Source: Timema cristinae (lineage: Eukaryota; Arthropoda; Insecta; Phasmatodea; Timematidae). From it: a stretch of DNA of 64,000 nucleotides. Both the position numbers and the translations under genes were made by a program. This document shows, piece by piece, positions 35,416 to 47,456 of this stretch. Where the stretch lies: the NCBI GenBank assembly GCA_039000515.1, contig JBCFYV010011135.1, positions 4,761,339 through 4,825,338 of the forward strand, in the 5' to 3' direction. Position 1 is the stretch's first letter; every line of letters starts with the position of its first letter. The notes beneath the pieces were generated by a model. The model was given only the letters and a program-made list of their open reading frames with translations, searched no databases and had not been told where the DNA came from.

Positions 35416-36550
35416 CACTTAAAAAAAAGAGATCAACTCCTATGTCAAAAATAAATCAAAAGTAATAAGTTCTGCTACTGTGTAAACTTTCTCAGAGCAG
35501 AAGGCATCAGATAAACTTATTATAATAATAATAATAATAATAATAATAGAACCTATTGTTTTTCTAAGCTTCATTAAAACATTTATATAATATTACTGAT
35601 ACATTGGCATAGATGTAAAAATCAAATACTATAATTATTTATTTTTTATTTTTAACAGTTATTCATACTCAGTCTAAATGTCCATATAAATACAGTATAT
35701 TATTTTTAGGGTCATAGATACCCGAGCTCATTATAACACACAAAAAGCAGAGGGTTGTGTGATTTTTATTTGCCAGCTATTGATCCAAACAAAACTATCA
35801 AACAGTTGTATCATTAAAGATACTTTAGTCACTGTCATATTCACACCAGCAGTGGTGAAGCGGGATGATAATTTTTGGTAAGCTGAATCATGAACATGCA
35901 TAAAGGGGAACACTTAACAATATTGAAATAGGATTTTCATTTAGTTATATATAATACAATACTGGCAGACTACTACTAACTAATCATAATATTTTTTTAA
36001 AAATTGTTTGTTTTTTCCTATAACTTCTGTGAAATATAAAATTTTGTTATTGCTATTTTTCCTTTTAAATTTACTTTTTGTTCAAAAGACAAAGCCTCAG
36101 AATTATCAAACAAAATGTCAACTGAACCAAAAGACTTGTTGTCGATGTTTACAACATTCCCCATTTTTTCTCTGATACATACACTAAATATGCTCTGAAT
36201 GTAACTCTCACGAGTCGGGGATAGTTGGCATCAGCCCCCTCGCAGGCCTGATTCTCCGGGTGTGTTAGGTGGAATTGACACATTCGCTTCATGCGCTTGC
36301 TAAATTTCACCACAAACAATGACAATTAAATTGTTAATTTTACATCTATTTTATGTAAAGAGATGTTTTCTCTTCTTTTTCAAAACCTTTTGGGATAGCC
36401 AAACTTATCTTAAGACATATTCAAAAATGAGGAAATACACTTGGCATAAAATTAATTTATACATCTCAGTAATAAATGTGAAGGTAAGGTCCTCATTTTC
36501 TATGTTAAAGCTATCATATTGTGTCATACATGTTATTTCATTCATAATTA

Positions 36551-37087
36551 AGCTGGGTTTATATTCATGCATAACGCATAGTTAATAGTGTATAGCAAAT
36601 AGTTCACAAGATGTTGAAACACATTATTTTCAAGGATAGCATTTATAATCAATACATAGTAAATAATGAATAGTGTACAATGCATAAAGTTAATTCAGCT
36701 TTAACTTATTATACATTATGCATGACATGTGTCACCCTAAATATTAAATTTTGATTTTGTTTATTGGGAAGTAAGTCTACTAAAATATTCATAATAAAAT
36801 CAGAACTTAATAAAAATTGAATTTGATTTAATAGTACAGTACAGACAAAACATAAGTGTAGTCAAATTCAAAAGATACTGTTTGATTAAAGTTATTTTTT
36901 GAATGAACCCTTTATTGAAGTATTTTTAGAAATACTATCCAGTAGTGAAAAGAGGTTATGCCATTTTCTTTAAATAAAAGACAATCAGACCTTGTACACC
37001 AATTTTATCATAAACCAAAATATTTGTCTTATTAATTGTGCACTATTTACTATTAGCTATTCATTATGCATGAATATAAACTCAACC
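36551..37087. mobile_element. MITE, PIF/Harbinger-like
   Basis: The left terminus AGCTGGGTTTATATTCATGC and the complement of the right terminus GGTTGAGTTTATATTCATGC continue as inverted repeats for about 45 bp. Both sides are flanked by TTA (36548-36550 and 37088-37090), the target length and sequence typical of PIF/Harbinger elements. The 537-bp interior contains further inverted copies of ATGCATAA-type motifs (36660-36740) and no gene. It lies 490 bp before the last MED25 exon. Confidence 0.7.
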
Positions 37088-37575
37088 TTAGAGCTATTTC
37101 TGGGAATAATATTTGCTATCATTGAATATATAGTTGACAGCATGAAAACAAAAGTATCTGTCGTCATTGTTGGTTCAAACTTTTACTACACCAACAGACT
37201 CGTTACCTTAATAGTGTGAAGAATGGGCCCAATCATGATGCAAACTAGAGTAGCTTTGAAATAGTGCATTTATGCATTAAATCAAACATCCCATGTTCGA
37301 GCCCCATACTCAAGTTTTTATTTTTATCAAAGCGTATTTAATTCTTGGCAGGGATACATCTGGCAATAAACTATATTAGCATTTAATTATTTGCATTATA
37401 TGAGTAGATGTAATTTTTCCATTGAAATTTTTATATATATACAAAATTGATATTTATAATTGGTAATATATCAAGATATCCTTTTTATTGCTAATTTATA
37501 TGTAAATTCCTCTTTAGTAATAACGTTGAGCTAAAGAAATCAAAGTTGTGTCATCTTGAATGTTTCGTGTTTTAG

Positions 37576-37758
37576 GAACCACAGTATCGTCACCAGGTGT
37601 TAACAATGCACCAAATGGGTGGTACACCAAGAAGTCAGCAACAGCAAATGGGACAACAGAATTCGGCCAATCAGGGGCAGCAGCAGCAACAGCAACAACA
37701 ACAAACACCACAGCAACAGCAGTTTGAAGATGTCAGCACATTTGACTTTCTCAATTAG
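37576..37758 (+). CDS. MED25-like terminal coding exon
   Basis: Acceptor TGTTTTAG at 37568-37575; phase 0; stop TAG at 37756-37758. It encodes 60 residues: EPQYRHQVLTMHQMGG, then a polyglutamine-rich stretch of mixed CAG/CAA codons, and the acidic/aromatic end FEDVSTFDFLN. A short acidic end after a Q- or P-rich tail is also found in vertebrate MED25, though the sequence there differs. The preceding exon ends in GLRHLLQQ, so the LxxLL box lies about 62 residues from the C terminus. Role inferred from the family: adaptor of the Mediator complex in the nucleus, receiving activator signals for RNA polymerase II. Confidence 0.7.
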   Translation, partial: EPQYRHQVLTMHQMGGTPRSQQQQMGQQNSANQGQQQQQQQQQTPQQQQFEDVSTFDFLN

Positions 37759-38691
37759 TTTGCTAGCCTTGTGTGTCATGTATTATTAAAGATGTATACA
37801 TTCATTCCTAAAACAGGAAGCTCTCTTTAAATATATTATAATAATTTTAGAGAGATGGAGAGGTTGTGTAACTTGACACAAGTAAGTGAACTGGCTATTT
37901 TCCTTTCTTTAAACTATAATTGACCTTGAATTGACAAAAATATATGCTATGGAATTTGAGGACTTAATTATTTCACATTGTAATCAAATTAATCATTTCT
38001 CGCTATTTTGCTACAAAATGGCTATGATTCATATTAATGAACATAACAAAGTATATTAATTTTAATTGTATGCAACTCAGAAAAGCTAGGATTATTTTAT
38101 ATTGTCTTTAAGTTGATATGTAGACCTATTTTATGTGTATGTTTGTGAAAATGATTGGAAAATTAATTTTTTACTATAATTTATAAATCAACAATAGAAT
38201 ATCTTGGTGTAAGATAAGGATAAAATTGTAATGTCTTGAGTGGTACATGAAACTGGTGACGAACATTATTTCATTTCATTTTTAAAACAATTTAGAATGT
38301 GTTGTTTATTTTAAGACGGGGGTGCTTATTTATTTTTTTGTCCCTAAAATGTGTTACATAATAAATAAAATTCATATGTAAATAGTCATTCCATGTGTTG
38401 TGTGAATTTAAACTTTTTCTCAAGGGCTTTTTTTTATTCATTGAATCTTCTTTTGAGTTGATGTCCTGGAAAATAAACTTAAGTAAATGCATACATTTTT
38501 TGCCACTGGTATTATATTAATTCTTCAATGGTATTAAAAAGGTTCCAAATTCTTATAAAGTAACAAACCAACTTCTAATAGACTGGAAATTGAAACATTA
38601 TTTGAACTTTAAAATAGCCATTTTATTCTAAGTTTCCACAGGTGTATTTTATTTATGAATTATATATGTGCAATATTCACCTGAAAATAAA
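37759..38691 (+). other. 3' untranslated region with candidate poly(A) signals
   Basis: AT-rich sequence follows the MED25 stop. AATAAA motifs occur at about 38364, 38472 and 38686. The last, 930 bases after the stop, is a plausible end of the transcript. The exact end cannot be told from sequence alone. Confidence 0.45.
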
Positions 38692-38889
38692 ATGTTCGCA
38701 GATAAATAATCCACCCCAGCTCATTCTCTACTAAGATATAGTGTTTGCTTTGCACAGTATATTCTGAAATGAGCTATAACAGATTATTAACCAGAAGTAT
38801 CACTATTATTATTTAAAGTATTTAAAATGCACTTTCTGACCTGACATATTAACACACAACTTATAAACTAACTTAAATCTATAACAAAC

Positions 38890-39050
38890 ACAACATCCAA
38901 CCCCCAGCTGTTAATTCATCTCTCTGAGAGGTGAAACCCACATTTCTCCAATGCTACATTTTTCAACACCATCGAGAATTGAACCCAATACCCTAAGCTC
39001 AGTAGGTAGGTAGACTTGCTACTGACTGATCTAAGGTGTCGTACAACTTT
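38890..39050 (-). mobile_element. tRNA-derived SINE fragment, third type
   Basis: The minus strand has the layout of the copy at 17835-17985. A tRNA-like beginning (TAGATCAGTCAGTAGCAAG, near 39030) is followed by GGGTTCAATTCTCGATGG, a B-box-like stretch near 38985. The body contains GAGAAATGTGGGTTTCACC. Confidence 0.5.
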
Positions 39051-42000
39051 TTTTTCAAGTTGTTAATTTAAATAAAATATCCTTATCAATTTTGGTTGTG
39101 TATTTGTGATTTTTATATAAATAAATATGATACAATCCTTATCATTCTTTTTCCTCTGCTTAGTTCCTAGCTGTCCATATGTTAATAAAACCAAGCTATT
39201 CACATATGTTTAAGTTATAATAGTACTACCTAATAGGTCTGGTGATGCTGCTGATGATGATCTTGACATTTTGGTTCAGAGAGTACGGAGACATATTGGC
39301 CATACTAATACTATAAGGGGTCTCTACTCCTAAAAAAAGGTTTAGAACCCCTAAGCTAGAGCAAGATAATAGTTTAATTGATCCGTCTCAGTCTCACCTA
39401 TGGCTCTGACAAATATGAGACAGACTAGTAATAACATGCAGTTCCTGTCATGATTGGAGTGAAGTTGTCATAAAGAGTACCATCTTTTCACTGCTGCCCG
39501 AGGCTTACAGCTGAAGGTGGAACTGTTGAACTATTTGTATAAAGGTCAAAATATAAAGACGCACTCCACCTCCTGACGGAACGCTCCTCGAGATAATGTT
39601 GCACCGCACTCACCAAAAGTTCCGAGATAACTGAAGGAGGCTTGCGGATTATAAGCTCGGTGACTTACCTTCTAGAGCTCAACCGAAGCTTCCCCCACTC
39701 TTCACTTGTGGCCGACCCACAAGGCCTTGCGAACCATACTATACATGCTGCAGCAGTCTTGCAATGAGGATAACAACGAACACATTGGTGATTACAACAC
39801 TACAAGGACTACAGCTACAACTATCACCAATAATCCATACCATGGAAGTCCTGCATCGAGAGAAGAAAGTACTTATATAAGCAATTTATAATCATTAAAT
39901 CATGCATGTGAGCTTAAAGTCATGCTTATTTGGTTTGTCAGTGACGATGTCAGGATTCAAACTATGACCAAGGTTAATCGAGTTGATTTTTATTGAACGG
40001 TTTCTCCCTTCTCTCTCCACGCAAACAAAGGTAGGCCCCTATATTTCTACCTACCCCAAAAGTGTAATTAAATGTGAGCAGACCCGCTTTAGTGGCTGAA
40101 TGGTCTAACACACTACTCTCATAGTAAACTGTCTAGATCGTGTACATGCGTGCATTTTGTTATGTTTTGTATTATTATAATCATTATTAGAATTATTATA
40201 TTTATGTATTGATAGACTCATTAAAAAGTGTTTTAATTTCTGGAGCTTACTTAATATGGTTAGAGATTGTCTTACTTTTCTATGTAGAAATTAAATTAGC
40301 AAAAACAAAAATGAAACTAAAATTATAAGTAAGGAAGTACCGCTAGGATCGATTCTATACTTAATTTACATCAATACAATCCTAGGACAAGTAAATCATG
40401 GACACATATCTATCCACAAATGACGCTGCAATATTGACGGTTCATGGGAACCTCCAAATGGCGGAATACTAATGTGGACTTATGACCAACATCTAAAAAT
40501 AAGTTCAGGGAAATCCTAAGTAAATATATATATGATGTTCTAAAATGGACATAGGTGAATATAACACATCACAACTATAAATATTTACATAACTCGATTC
40601 AAACAATTTGTGAATGTAACAAACAGTCATATGTAATTTGAACTAATCATCAACAAACTTCATAAATGGGACAAACACAGTCAAAAATCAAGAACAAGCT
40701 AAATGGATTGACATGTTTTCTTACCCCTTATGAGGTATCTGGATACTAAAATGATAATAAGCACAAACAATAACACCCATCTAGGGGTTGGCTGGGTTGG
40801 GGGGGGGGGGGGATAACAAAATTCTATAATTACAACAAAAAGTGTAAATATTTTTTGTACCAAAAATGCTAATGTACAAATATTTTGCCAACATAAAATC
40901 TACTTCTAAGCTAACTACATGAATACAACCTCTTTATATAGTTATTTTTTGGATATATACAAACAAACTTACCATCATTCACATAAAACCTGCTCAACAT
41001 TTAAGAAAGAAGGGAGTACAATTGGTAAGTATTCAAATTTATATGGAAATCAAGAAATGAGATGTATCCCCAAATTATTAACTCAACTACAACCAGAACT
41101 CTTGAGATGTTCCTCAAATAAGTGTAGCAAAAAATAAAAATAAAGACTGTATTCTTCAAGAAATTCACCAAATAGCTCCAAGATATAAAGATGTAACTTT
41201 AGGTGTTTCAGGATTGTAATATGTAATCTTACATGAAGTTTTCTTTTGAATCATAAATAAACATTATTTAAAATGAGTTTTACTATCCATTTTTGTCCAA
41301 GTGCATTTACTATTTGGTTTGTGTCAGTTTGTTGTGTTTTATATATTTCCTGTAGCTGTGCACTGTCTATAGTAGGTGCATCAAACTCGTTTAAACATAG
41401 GGGAAAAATTTAGAATTGAAAATACTGAGGGAAACGCATTTCAGAAAAGTAAATATTGTCAACTTCTTAATTTAATAAAACTCAAGTCTTAAAATTCTAT
41501 TGAAATAAAATTAAGGTACATATGTAGTATTTGCTACAAATACAAACATCTAAGTGGTAAAACAGAGACTTACCCCATTGCACGATGTCGACCCCAGTTG
41601 AGCCAGCTACGGACACTACACTCCCAGCCCCAATTAACACGTCCAGCCTCAACAACATGCCACGTTAGACTGAGCTGGCACCGCCCCAATGTCCATGCGC
41701 AAAAAACCTGGCCAAAGAACTTCAGAAGAAAAAAAGAAACTCTTCACCCCAGTGTCCAGGCTTTCCCAATTGGTTTAGAAACGTATGAAAGATTCGTCGC
41801 ATGTGGATTCAGCCCCTTGTTTATTATCTTTGGATTACCACCCCTCCCCGTGTGGTCCCTTCGTTCTGTGTTCCGTGAGTTGTGCTGAATGGTATATAAG
41901 ATTGGTTTTGAAAATGATAGACCACTCTTGGACATGCTTCGGTAAAAGTTGGACGAGGCTGAGGCTTCTGGTTATTATTTATAAAATGTAAGCAAGATTC

Positions 42001-43155
42001 TCTTTCGGCGTATTTATTTACTTTCTGTCTTCTAAATTCTCTTTCGGCATAATATTAATAATTTCTTTTTTATTGAAATGATTGGACTCTGGTCACACAT
42101 GATTAAACAGAGACTTTAGATAATTTAAATATAGGGATATTAAATGTTTTGACATATTTATTGTTTATTTATCTCAAACCTTTTGAGTAATGGTCAAATT
42201 CGGTTTGCTTGGTTACATATTAGATCTTGGAAATGTTTATTAACTTAAATTAATCTTGTTGTTAAATAAATAGTAAGGTTATAGTTATGAGGTTGGGCAC
42301 TAATTGAAGGACAGCGCTAGGGATAGATGGTTGGAAAACTTTATAGTAATTTTGATTATTGAATGCAATTTTTTGCCAGGACTAGCGAATATATTGTTAT
42401 TTAATTTTAGGATCAATATCAAAGTTTATTGATATTATATAACTTTTGTATATATGATGAACCAGTGTAGTACTCTTTCATTTGTATCACTACGAAATTT
42501 GTTTTGAAAGTTACGGGCAATACTCATTCAAATTATTGTTAGCATTGGAAAATGAGGATTCCTGAGGAATTTTAAGTTGAAAGTTTTGAATTTACAGTCT
42601 TTGGAGACTGATTGGAATAAACAATGACTTTCGCGTGTAATATTGTTAACCAAGAACAAGAATTTAATTGTTAATATAGTGTTGCTTTCTTCGAGCTAAA
42701 CTATTGTGTGATAATGAGCATGATTTTTTTACATTATAATTCAAATAAGGACTTCTTCCTTATTTGACATGTTGCAAATATTTAATTCATTCTTTTAATA
42801 AATGATCAATTCTGTTGACTTCTCAATTTATGCTACTTTCCTATTACTTATATATCCTTAGGTTTTATAACTACCTACTTTTAAGAGGTTTTTGTTTTTG
42901 GTGGGTGGTTCAGGTATACATTTAATCATTGTTGAGGCTGACCAGTCGGGTATAGCCCGCAACTCACACAACTCACTCCTATTACCATTTTTATTAGTAT
43001 TTTTATTTTTGGACCCTACTTGTTAGGTTTCGGGTTAGGAATAGGGTTCACATATAAAATTTAAAGACTGGACATTTTTTCTAGCAAGGGTGTGTTAGGC
43101 TTTGAATCTTGGGATGATTGTATCTTTGTTTTAACAACATAGATGTGGGCAATTG
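39051..43155. other. Intergenic DNA; no gene recognised
   Basis: The pieces at 39290-39360 (GGTTTAGAACCCC near the end) recall a hAT terminus without a visible partner. 39540-39870 and 41580-41960 are GC-richer and unassigned; the latter contains TATATAAG near 41893 and could be a decayed long terminal repeat. A run of 13 G lies at about 40799-40812. The rest is AT-rich without coding signature. Confidence 0.35.
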
Positions 43156-43167
43156 TTTATGATAAAA

Positions 43168-43465
43168 GGTGACCTGGTGGTTCTAGGGGTAAGGTGTCAG
43201 ACTTCTGTGCTGGCGGCCGGGGTTCAATGCTCGGTCCCGCCAGAGATTTATCTGATTACCAAACCCTTCCTTCACCTCTGACAAGACATCTTGTGAATGT
43301 GGGGAATGCCGGGCCTCCACCGTGGTTCGGATTCCACGTTAAACTGTAGGTCCTTCATTTCATCTCACAATCACCCTACCATTACACATTATGTAGTGTG
43401 TATAACCTGAATGGGTAGTAAGACCGGTGCTAATAATAATAATAATAATATAACAATAATAATAA
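43168..43465 (+). mobile_element. Full-length SINE with 12-bp target duplication
   Basis: TTTATGATAAAA is repeated exactly at 43156-43167 and 43466-43477. The head reads GTGACCTGGTGGTTCTAGGG, continuing as a tRNA-like A box, with GGCCGGGGTTCAATGCTCGG as the B-box region. The body and the tail (TATAACCTGAATGGGTAG, GTAAGACCGGTGCTAATAAT) match the minus-strand copy at 30778-31076. The two are the best preserved members of this SINE in the window. Confidence 0.93.
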
Positions 43466-43996
43466 TTTATGATAAAACATTAGGAAGACTTGACCAATGC
43501 TGTGCAACAAGTGATCTCTCTAAGATTGGGCGTTTGCATGTGTTAGTGACCCACGGTTACATTAGATATGTTATGTTGTTTGTTGTTATGAACAAGAAGT
43601 TTTGCATCACACAATATTTTGAGAGCTTTTTTTATTTTAGATTTTTCAAATGAAAGTAATTAAATTTTGAAAATTTGTAGAAAATAAAAATACACTTATG
43701 CGTCTATAGTATGTACAGACAAAAATCATTACAATCTACAGAAATAAGTTATAATGTTGGTATTGTTGCAAAAGGAGTGAATAAAAATTAAAACAATTGT
43801 AAAGTTTTATAAAATATGTTTCAATTGCTGAGGAAAACTTTATCCACCTTCTTGAAATGAGAACAACAAATATAATATGACAAGGTCTGTATTTAATTGA
43901 TAACACTGGATTTAGCTGTTTATGATTATGGTTTGGGTAAAAACTAGACCTAACATATGATAATTAAAGATTGTTTTGTTTTTAAGACGAACATGT

Positions 43997-44200
43997 TCAA
44001 CATTTTTTTGAACTAATCAGATAAGCTTCACATGCTCTAAGCAGCTCCTTGGTATCGTCAAAGCCGCCAACTTCACAGGCCTTGTCAAGAACAAACCAGT
44101 CGTATGCTTGATGTTCATGAGATAGCTTGACTGGTGTACCGGAGTCTTTCAGCTCAGCAAGCCAGTACGTGACTATCTTTGGTTTGCCATGAGCTTTGTA
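43997..44200 (-). CDS. NUDT2 last coding exon (diadenosine tetraphosphate hydrolase)
   Basis: A 68-codon exon on the minus strand with acceptor TTTTATTTCAG (complement of 44201-44211) and stop TGA at 43999-43997. It reads YKAHGKPKIVTYWLAEL at the start, LSHEHQAYDWFVLDKACEV in the middle, and ends LISSKKC. Human NUDT2 has the same KPK..V.YWLAE and LSHEHQAY..(W) blocks at the end of its Nudix domain, so the match is strong. The enzyme splits diadenosine tetraphosphate into ATP and AMP. The exon with the Nudix box (upstream, at higher coordinates) was not found here; it may lie beyond the window or across the Polinton. The gene faces MED25 tail to tail, about 5.3 kb apart. Confidence 0.88.
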   Translation of the reverse strand, partial: YKAHGKPKIVTYWLAELKDSGTPVKLSHEHQAYDWFVLDKACEVGGFDDTKELLRACEAYLISSKKC

Positions 44201-44210
44201 CTGAAATAAA

Positions 44211-45344
44211 ACAATAACATCAATAGATAATTAACAATATAAAATATAAGGTAATATTAGATGTGCAGTTATATTTTTTTAATATATGTAGAACTGAGCA
44301 TACAGGACTAAAATATTTCAGCTTTGTCTTTATGGGAAGATAAAAGGATATCATTGTTAACATGGTAGCAAATGAAACTATAATAAATAAAAAAAAGTAG
44401 TATAAGGCCGATTTTAGCAAACAAAACAACTGTAGTAAATAAAACAATAGTAGTGTGCTTAGTAATAGCAAGACAAACTTTTTTTTACTATTTTTTTTAT
44501 GGAAGGCAGTGATTTAATACAAATATTTTATTCAAATCATATTTTTATAAAACCAATACCTTTCAAGCTATATGAAAATATACTAAAAAAATCTAACCTG
44601 AAATGTTGAAGGGTGTCGACATCTCATGTGCCCCCAAACCCTAAAAAGTGGTCTTTACAATTCCATCTGTCTGTGTGTCTGTTTAAATTTAAAATTAAGA
44701 GTAGTTTAATAAAGGGTGATCAGAGAAAAAAATCAATTTTCTCAAAATTGGCTTAACGATTTTGATTAAAATTCATATCTAGGCATTGATTAAGATTATA
44801 AATAAACTGGCTATTTTCATTTTCCTATGAAAATGACTTTTTGGGTACTTTACATAAGCGGAAATGTCCGTATCTCTGCAACTATTTGAGATACTAAATA
44901 ACTTTTCTTTGAAAGATTGTAGTACTATTAAAACTTAAAAACTTTTATTTGAAATATATTTTTATAAAACCAACAGTTTCTGAAATATTGGCAAATATAT
45001 TGATACAATTTAGTGATCTTTAGTTGTAAAGAAATACTACCCAAGTTTTAATGCAATAATTCTCCAATGCCATAGAGTAAGTAAATATAGCCTAAGTAAG
45101 CCTCTCAAAAAGATTGTTATTTTTCCTTAAACTACTTAGGAGAGATGTTTGTAAGACAATAATCTATTTCCATTTTAGACTCAATAGTCAATATCTAACA
45201 TTTTTTATTGGTCAAAATTTATAAATAACATGAAGATGTGCAACACCTAATAAAATGTAAAAATTTTAGCTGGAAGTCAAAATTTTAATACAAAGTGTTG
45301 TCCCTTGTGGAGCAATATTGGTCTTTTTTATTGGTCCAACGAGT
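44211..45344. other. Probable NUDT2 intron with an unassigned repeat
   Basis: No exon recognised. 44640-44900 has a TCTGTCTGTGTGTCTG stretch followed by CTCAAAATTGGCTTAACGAT. Similar phrases occur widely in invertebrate dispersed repeats, but I cannot name the family. Confidence 0.35.
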
Positions 45345-45478
45345 ACCCGTCATTTGGCCTAAAATTCATTTGACCTAAAGTTCTTTAGGCCAAATTTTAG
45401 GCCAATGACTTTATGTTTGAAACTTAACTAAAATCTATTTTTGTATTCAAAATACATTTTAGGCCAAATGACTTTAAT
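45345..45478. repeat. Dispersed TTTAGGCCAAATGAC-type motif cluster (left)
   Basis: Short motifs of the form TTTAGGCCAAATGAC occur in both orientations, with an intervening AT-rich gap. The same motif forms a direct-repeat cluster at 61290-61410, on the other side of the Polinton. Confidence 0.75.
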
Positions 45479-45626
45479 TCAATGTTCTATGTCTAAGTTT
45501 TGTTCTAAAACATTCACTATGATGTATTGGGTAGATGGCAGCATGTTTCCTATTTAGTTAAATAGTATTATTATTGTTACTAAATATATGATCTTCTTTG
45601 GTGTAACTATTTACCAAGGTCTAAAG

Positions 45627-45927
45627 CAGTGGTTATCAAAGTGTGCTGCACAACCTCCAAGGGCGAGCACGATAGTTGCTAAAGGGGGGCGCAAGATGTA
45701 GAACTTATTTATATAAAACGGTTTTAATTTGAATGATTTTTAATTTTTACTAGGCTAATTTCCTTACAAAATGTAAAATATGCATAGGTATAATAAGTAC
45801 ACTAAACCAAAAATGTTTGTATTCAAATCATACAACACTGGAAGGGGAGTGGGGCGTAGAAGGGTCGTGGCGCAACTTCCTCACTTGGATGTAAAGGATG
45901 TCACAGAGTAAAATGTTAGAATCACTG
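45627..45927. mobile_element. hAT-type MITE, 301 bp
   Basis: The left end CAGTGGTTATCAAAGTGTG and the complement of the right end CAGTGATTCTAACATTTT are hAT-like termini. The flanking 8-mers are GTCTAAAG (45619-45626) and CTCTAAAG (45928-45935), 7 of 8 identical. There is no coding capacity. It sits in the probable NUDT2 intron or flank. Confidence 0.75.
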
Positions 45928-46627
45928 CTCTAAAGAATACAGGTCTCACTGCCTTTAGTTCCTGTGATGCAGGTAAAAGAAGCTAGTACCTTTTCACAAT
46001 AACACGCAATCCAGTCAACCAGTAGAAGAGTGTGAATAACTAAAGTTTCAATTCAGGGTTTTAACTGTTTAAGTACTGTAGTGATTAAAACTAAAGCACC
46101 CAATCACCCTCTCCATATATTCTAGAAAGAGAAAATAAATAATAATACAACAAAAATAACTTATTTATAATAAACATACTAACTACCATTTGTATTTGTT
46201 TACGATTGTAAAAGCACTTAAATTTGCTTTGCAATTTTTAATATTTGTAATTTTGTCGATCCAGTACGGTTGAGTAATCTAACATTGACGACATGAAGAC
46301 CTCGCCAATAAATGCATTCTTTGTTGCTATCACCGTATTGTTGTGATACAATAATATGTTATGATGACTAACAATAAGCATCTTTCAATAGCACATAGGG
46401 TAGAGTGGGTAACTCTTAAAACACTCTTTGTGGGCCCCCACCCATCCGGTATTCGAAGCCAACCTTCCCATTACTAGCAAACTGGTATTTACTCCAACTT
46501 TCTTAGATGAGGGTAATGCAACTTACACCGCCTGGTCTTGGGGAAGCATCGGACAGCTCTGTTCAACAATGACTTAGAAAGGCAGTTGGAGAGGGGAGAA
46601 GGGTGCGTGAAGGGGAGAATCATTTTC

Positions 46628-47208
46628 AAATTTTGAATTTTTTTCAGTGCCAAAGTTTTGTACTAGTTTTGTACCGTTATGTGCCACAAACAAAAAGTTT
46701 TGTACCCCACCTCCCCATTTTGAGTAGTTAGCATATCAAAGTACTCAATCTAAGTTACTGCAGGAGTACCACTTTAGAATTTTGAATTTTTGTCAATGCC
46801 AATGTTTTATACTAGCTTTGTATCATTTAGTATCACAAATAAAAAGTTTTGTACCACACCCATTTAGAGTACGCCTATTAAGTATATCAAAATGGCCATT
46901 CCAAATTAAGAGTTTGTTTACATATTTAGAATTTTGAGCTTTTTTTCGATGCCAACGTTTTTCACTTGTTTTGTACCATAAACAAAATGTATTGCATCCC
47001 ACCCATTTTGAGTGGGTGGAATATCAATGTGGTCACTCAAAAGTAAATTATGGAGTAATACTTTTGAATTTATGAGTTTTTCTATGCAAACATTTTGCAG
47101 TAGTTTTTTACCACAAATTAAAAGTTTTTTACCCCCATTCATTTTGGGTAATTATCAAAACAACGTGGTCACTCAAATAGAATTAAAAAAATTAAAGTGA
47201 GAATCACT
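46628..47208 (+). repeat. Left outer array: four diverged 140-155-bp units
   Basis: Each unit has the order TTTTGAATTTTT, AATGCCAA.GTTTT, TTTTGTACC, ACAAA.AAAAGTTTTGTACC, CCCATTTTGAG, ATATCAAA and a CACTC-type end. Units run about 46628-46770, 46771-46924, 46925-47060 and 47061-47208. The same unit occurs inverted, in about two copies, at 60545-60767 beyond the other end of the Polinton. Confidence 0.8.
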
Positions 47209-47456
47209 CCAAATAGCTTAGAGGTTCATCCAAATTTGAAATATGTTCAGGCGAGAAACAATTTATATGGATTAGGCCTATAAAAGAATCTTATTTATTT
47301 TTATAAATCAAGGCGAAAACTACTCATAGCTTCTAGAGTAATCAATTTTACAAAAAAATTGTTGAAGGAGGGCCACTTTAAATAGTTTATAATATAAACT
47401 AACTGAATTCAAAAAATATAAAAGGAGAACCACCGTTTAAAAATACTTAAGAAGAG

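Larger units (their letters stand above)
15333..37575 (+). other. 22.2-kb intron of the MED25-like gene
   Basis: Phase-0 donor after 15332 and the only matching acceptor, TTTTAG at 37570-37575. Mobile elements and tandem repeats inside are listed separately. The long AT-rich parts with nothing recognised are 17250-17834, 18611-20560, 21760-22212, 22415-26110, 28080-28740, 29390-30766, 31090-31735, 34050-35160 and 35420-36550. No other exon with good splice borders was seen, but short exons could be missed. Confidence 0.6.

Noticed and set aside
41580..42990. Possible solo long terminal repeat
   Set aside because: A TATATAAG motif and GC-richer start were noted, but no terminal TG..CA pair or target duplication could be fixed.
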